Shown here piece by piece: positions 61,610 through 64,000 of a DNA stretch of 64,000 bases. Position 1 is the first letter of the stretch. Each line of letters begins with the position of its first letter. The notes beneath the pieces were generated by a model that searched no databases, was not told the DNA's origin, and was given only the letters and a program-made list of their open reading frames with translations. The stretch comes from Collybiopsis luxurians FD-317 M1 (lineage: Eukaryota; Basidiomycota; Agaricomycetes; Agaricales; Omphalotaceae): assembly GCA_000827265.1 (NCBI GenBank), contig KN834776.1:117448-181447 (forward strand), in the 5' to 3' direction. A program made the position numbers and the translations under genes.

Positions 61610-63621
61610 ATGGTGACCATATCAGAGGAGGAAACGTCCCTCCTAAACAAATGCGACTCTGTCATTCCTGCACCTCTCCCTCAACTCGATACATTCCCAA
61701 AGTTACAAGGCGCGTCCAGACTCTGGACTCCAGAGTCGCGCGGATTCATAAGGGTCTTTGTACATGTGCCTCGTTTGACATTCTTTCATGCTTAATGATA
61801 TTGGAGAGTTTATTTGGAGATGGCTGGATTATGAATTTAGTGGTGAATACGCCCTGTAGATGTAAGTTTCAAGGTTTGGATTACTTATTCATCTTTTTAT
61901 TGATTGCTTTTGTGAATATCAGTGTCGACCTCGGAGACGCTATCGGTGATCGTCTATCCCTTAGCAGAAGTGGTCTAAAACGAGACGGGGTGAGTTGGGC
62001 CGTTTGTTACTCTGTTCATTCGAAAGTCTCATACTGAGCTGTAAACCAGACTCGTTTTGATATTGGTCAGGCTACCAAGCTCAAGTAAGGCCTTGTCCTG
62101 TATGTCGTTTCGTCCATCCCCTCATTTCCGTTCTAGGGAACACGCCCCGATGCTCTCAGCCACCCAGGCCATTGCTCAATCTCGGAAAGCCTGTGGATTC
62201 TTTGATACTATTCTCAGACGCACTTCGAAGCATGAAATAGCACCTACCTATGACCACCCGGCCCATCCGAGTGCGTGTAGAGTATACGGAACTATTGAAG
62301 TCAAGAAGGTCAGTGCGAACTTGCACATTACGACCTTTGGTCATGGTTACGCGAGTCGGGAGCATACGGCTCATAATTTTGAACCCTCCTTTTTTAATTT
62401 GCGCGTGCGACGTAGCTGATGTACGTATTTTGTCAAGTGATGAACCTCTCGCATGTTATCACTGAATTTTCCTTTGGACCACACTTCCCGGATATCGTGC
62501 AGCCTTTGGATTACTCATTTGAACTTGCGAAAGATCGTGAGTAGCTTGTGGCCTATGGTTTGGAACGAAACTGACTCGCGTACTGTTGAAAAATTAGCGT
62601 TCGTCGCGTACCAGTACTTCCTCCACGTCGTACCTACGACGTATATCGCCCCTCGTTCTACTCCGCTGCATACGCACCAGTACAGTGTCACTCACTACAC
62701 TAGGGTTATGCAGCATGGCGAAGGGACCCCGGGTATCTTTTTCAAATTCGATTTGGATCCTATGAGTTTGACGATACACCAACGAACGACGACGTTTACG
62801 CAGTTGCTGATTCGGTGAGATTTGATTTTCCATGTCTTATATCTATACGTGTAACGTCCTAAAAAAACGTTTTTGCTAGGTGTGCGGGTGTGATTGGCGG
62901 AGTATTTGTATGCATGAGTTATGCCATACGAATCGGTACTCGCGCCGTACAGGTCGTTACTGGCTCAGAAGACGAAGTGATCGTCGCGGCTAGCAGCAGT
63001 GGCGCCAAAGCCGGGTTACGATCCAAATGGGGCGGCGGCGAACTTCGATCTAGAAAGATGATCCGACAGGGCTCGGGGTGGACGATGGAATCCGCACCTG
63101 GGTCTCCTGCCATCAGCGTTGGCGGTGGCGGTGGGTATGGAAGTTACGCCAATACACCGGTTTCTTCGACGTTTTCCCCTGCGGCGTCTCCCTATCTTGC
63201 TTCGCCGTCGTTCAACTCTCCGATGATCCCCTCGTCGTCGAACCCTGGTACGCCGAATCCGAGTGCGACGTCGTTTGGACCGCCGCCGTCGGCGCCGAGA
63301 TCGAGACCTTCGTCGTTGTATCATTCGAGGACTCCTGGGGGCTCGATGTCGATCTCGGGGTCGTCGTTGAGTAGTGCTGCGTTCCCTGTGTCGAACGATG
63401 CTACGGCTGGTTCCCCAGCGACGGGGGCGGGGGTTCCTGGGGCAGTTGGGTCGGCGGTTGGGGCAGGATCGAATTTCCCGCCTTCGATACCGGGGACACC
63501 GTCGTATGCCATGTTTCCGCCTACGCCGAATCCTGCGAATGGGAATGGAAGTAGTGGGTTCCCGACGGGGCCGCCGCCGAGGAGGACGCCGTCGGGTGGG
63601 AGTGGGAAGAAGGATGATTGA
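61610..63621 (+). pseudogene. Erv41/ERGIC2-like gene, copy C, exon 1 broken
   Basis: Exons 2-7 are close to copy B and the tail is open to KKDD at 63621. Exon 1 starts well (VTISEEETSLLNK), but in the first membrane span the frame shifts and stops at 61793-61795 (FVHVPRLTFFHA). About 47 bases that encode the early luminal part are deleted near 61841 between TG-rich microhomologies. A GTACATG..TTTAG pair could be used as a new intron but would remove the first membrane span. The gene could at best make a truncated or internally started protein. Tail differences from copy B are mainly small in-frame changes in low-complexity sequence (an added Ala-Gly near VGAGSNFP). Confidence 0.75.
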
Positions 63622-64000
63622 GTTGTGTATCTGGATAGTATGTGTGTGGAAAAATATGGAGATAAAGGGTTTTTTTTACGTATGAATATATATAACTATG
63701 GCATGGGACGGTTGACATTGAGTGGGAGGGAGGGATGGACGGAGGGAATGAGAGTATTATGGTGGGGCGGGGCGGGGCGGGGCGGGGCGGGGCGGGGAGG
63801 GAGAGAGTAAAGTGTGAAGAGGTGAGGACAATTAGGATTGATCGTTACTTGTACGCATAGGCAAGTGCAGAGCCGCAGTTACTGATTTGTTGGTTCTCGT
63901 TATTTTACGTGTTCCCCTCTCTCCCTCTCTCCCCTGTCTGCCTTCTTCCCTCCCCCTTGCCCTACCACCCCTCGACTACTTCCGAGTTATCTGTTGTACA
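63622..64000. repeat. Duplicated noncoding flank (copy C), continues beyond window
   Basis: This matches the block after Erv41 copy B (T-run, ATATATATAAC, GCAGAGCCGCAG, and CTTCCGAGTTATCTGTTGTACA at the very end, equal to 45991-46012). The central near-palindrome has diverged here. The match is still running at base 64000. Confidence 0.8.
63764..63798 (+). repeat. GGGGC tandem repeat
   Basis: Seven consecutive GGGGC-type units. The other flank copies lack this expansion at the corresponding place. Such runs can form G-quadruplexes. Confidence 0.9.

Overview
This window looks like a nuclear genome segment from a filamentous basidiomycete, most likely an agaricomycete. Genes are split by many 42-70 base introns with GT-AG ends. 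Recognisable products include a berberine-bridge-type secreted oxidase, an SPX-domain phosphate transporter, an APSES-type DNA-binding protein, ornithine decarboxylase, a PP2A activator (PTPA), Ku70, a secreted tyrosinase, a monothiol glutaredoxin and Erv41-like ER-Golgi proteins. There are also two NLR-like genes with Goodbye, NACHT and ankyrin modules. I cannot name the species.

Layout. 1-13 kb is rearranged: a CpG-decayed copy of an FAD oxidase is fused to an ankyrin-gene tail, followed by a broken inverted Erv41 copy, TPR-gene fragments, and the intact parent FAD oxidase (about 9-11 kb). 13-17.7 kb is gene-poor. 17.7-43.1 kb is ordinary single-copy sequence: phosphate transporter, APSES protein, ornithine decarboxylase, a spacer, a divergent PTPA/Ku70 pair, tyrosinase, F-box-like protein, glutaredoxin and isochorismatase-like hydrolase. 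43.5-64 kb is a segmental-duplication zone: an intact Erv41 gene, its 3' flank, a Goodbye-NACHT-ankyrin gene with 11 repeats, a second flank plus Goodbye-NACHT-ankyrin gene with 27 repeats, then a TPR fragment and a third Erv41 copy running off the window end.

The main story is the duplicated module [Erv41 > noncoding flank > TPR-gene tail remnant < Goodbye-NACHT-ankyrin]. It occurs in whole or part four times. The NLR parts are strongly depleted in CpG, with changes of the CG to TG/CA type, whereas the Erv41 parts are CpG-rich. The 27-repeat gene has a complete, phase-consistent seven-exon model of 1,659 codons. The 11-repeat gene has lost the splice donor after the P-loop exon. One ankyrin-repeat position uses CGC, CAC, TGC and TAC codons, exactly the set that CpG transitions make from CGC. 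A 1.4 kb element with terminal inverted repeats and a TA target duplication sits in one flank copy only.
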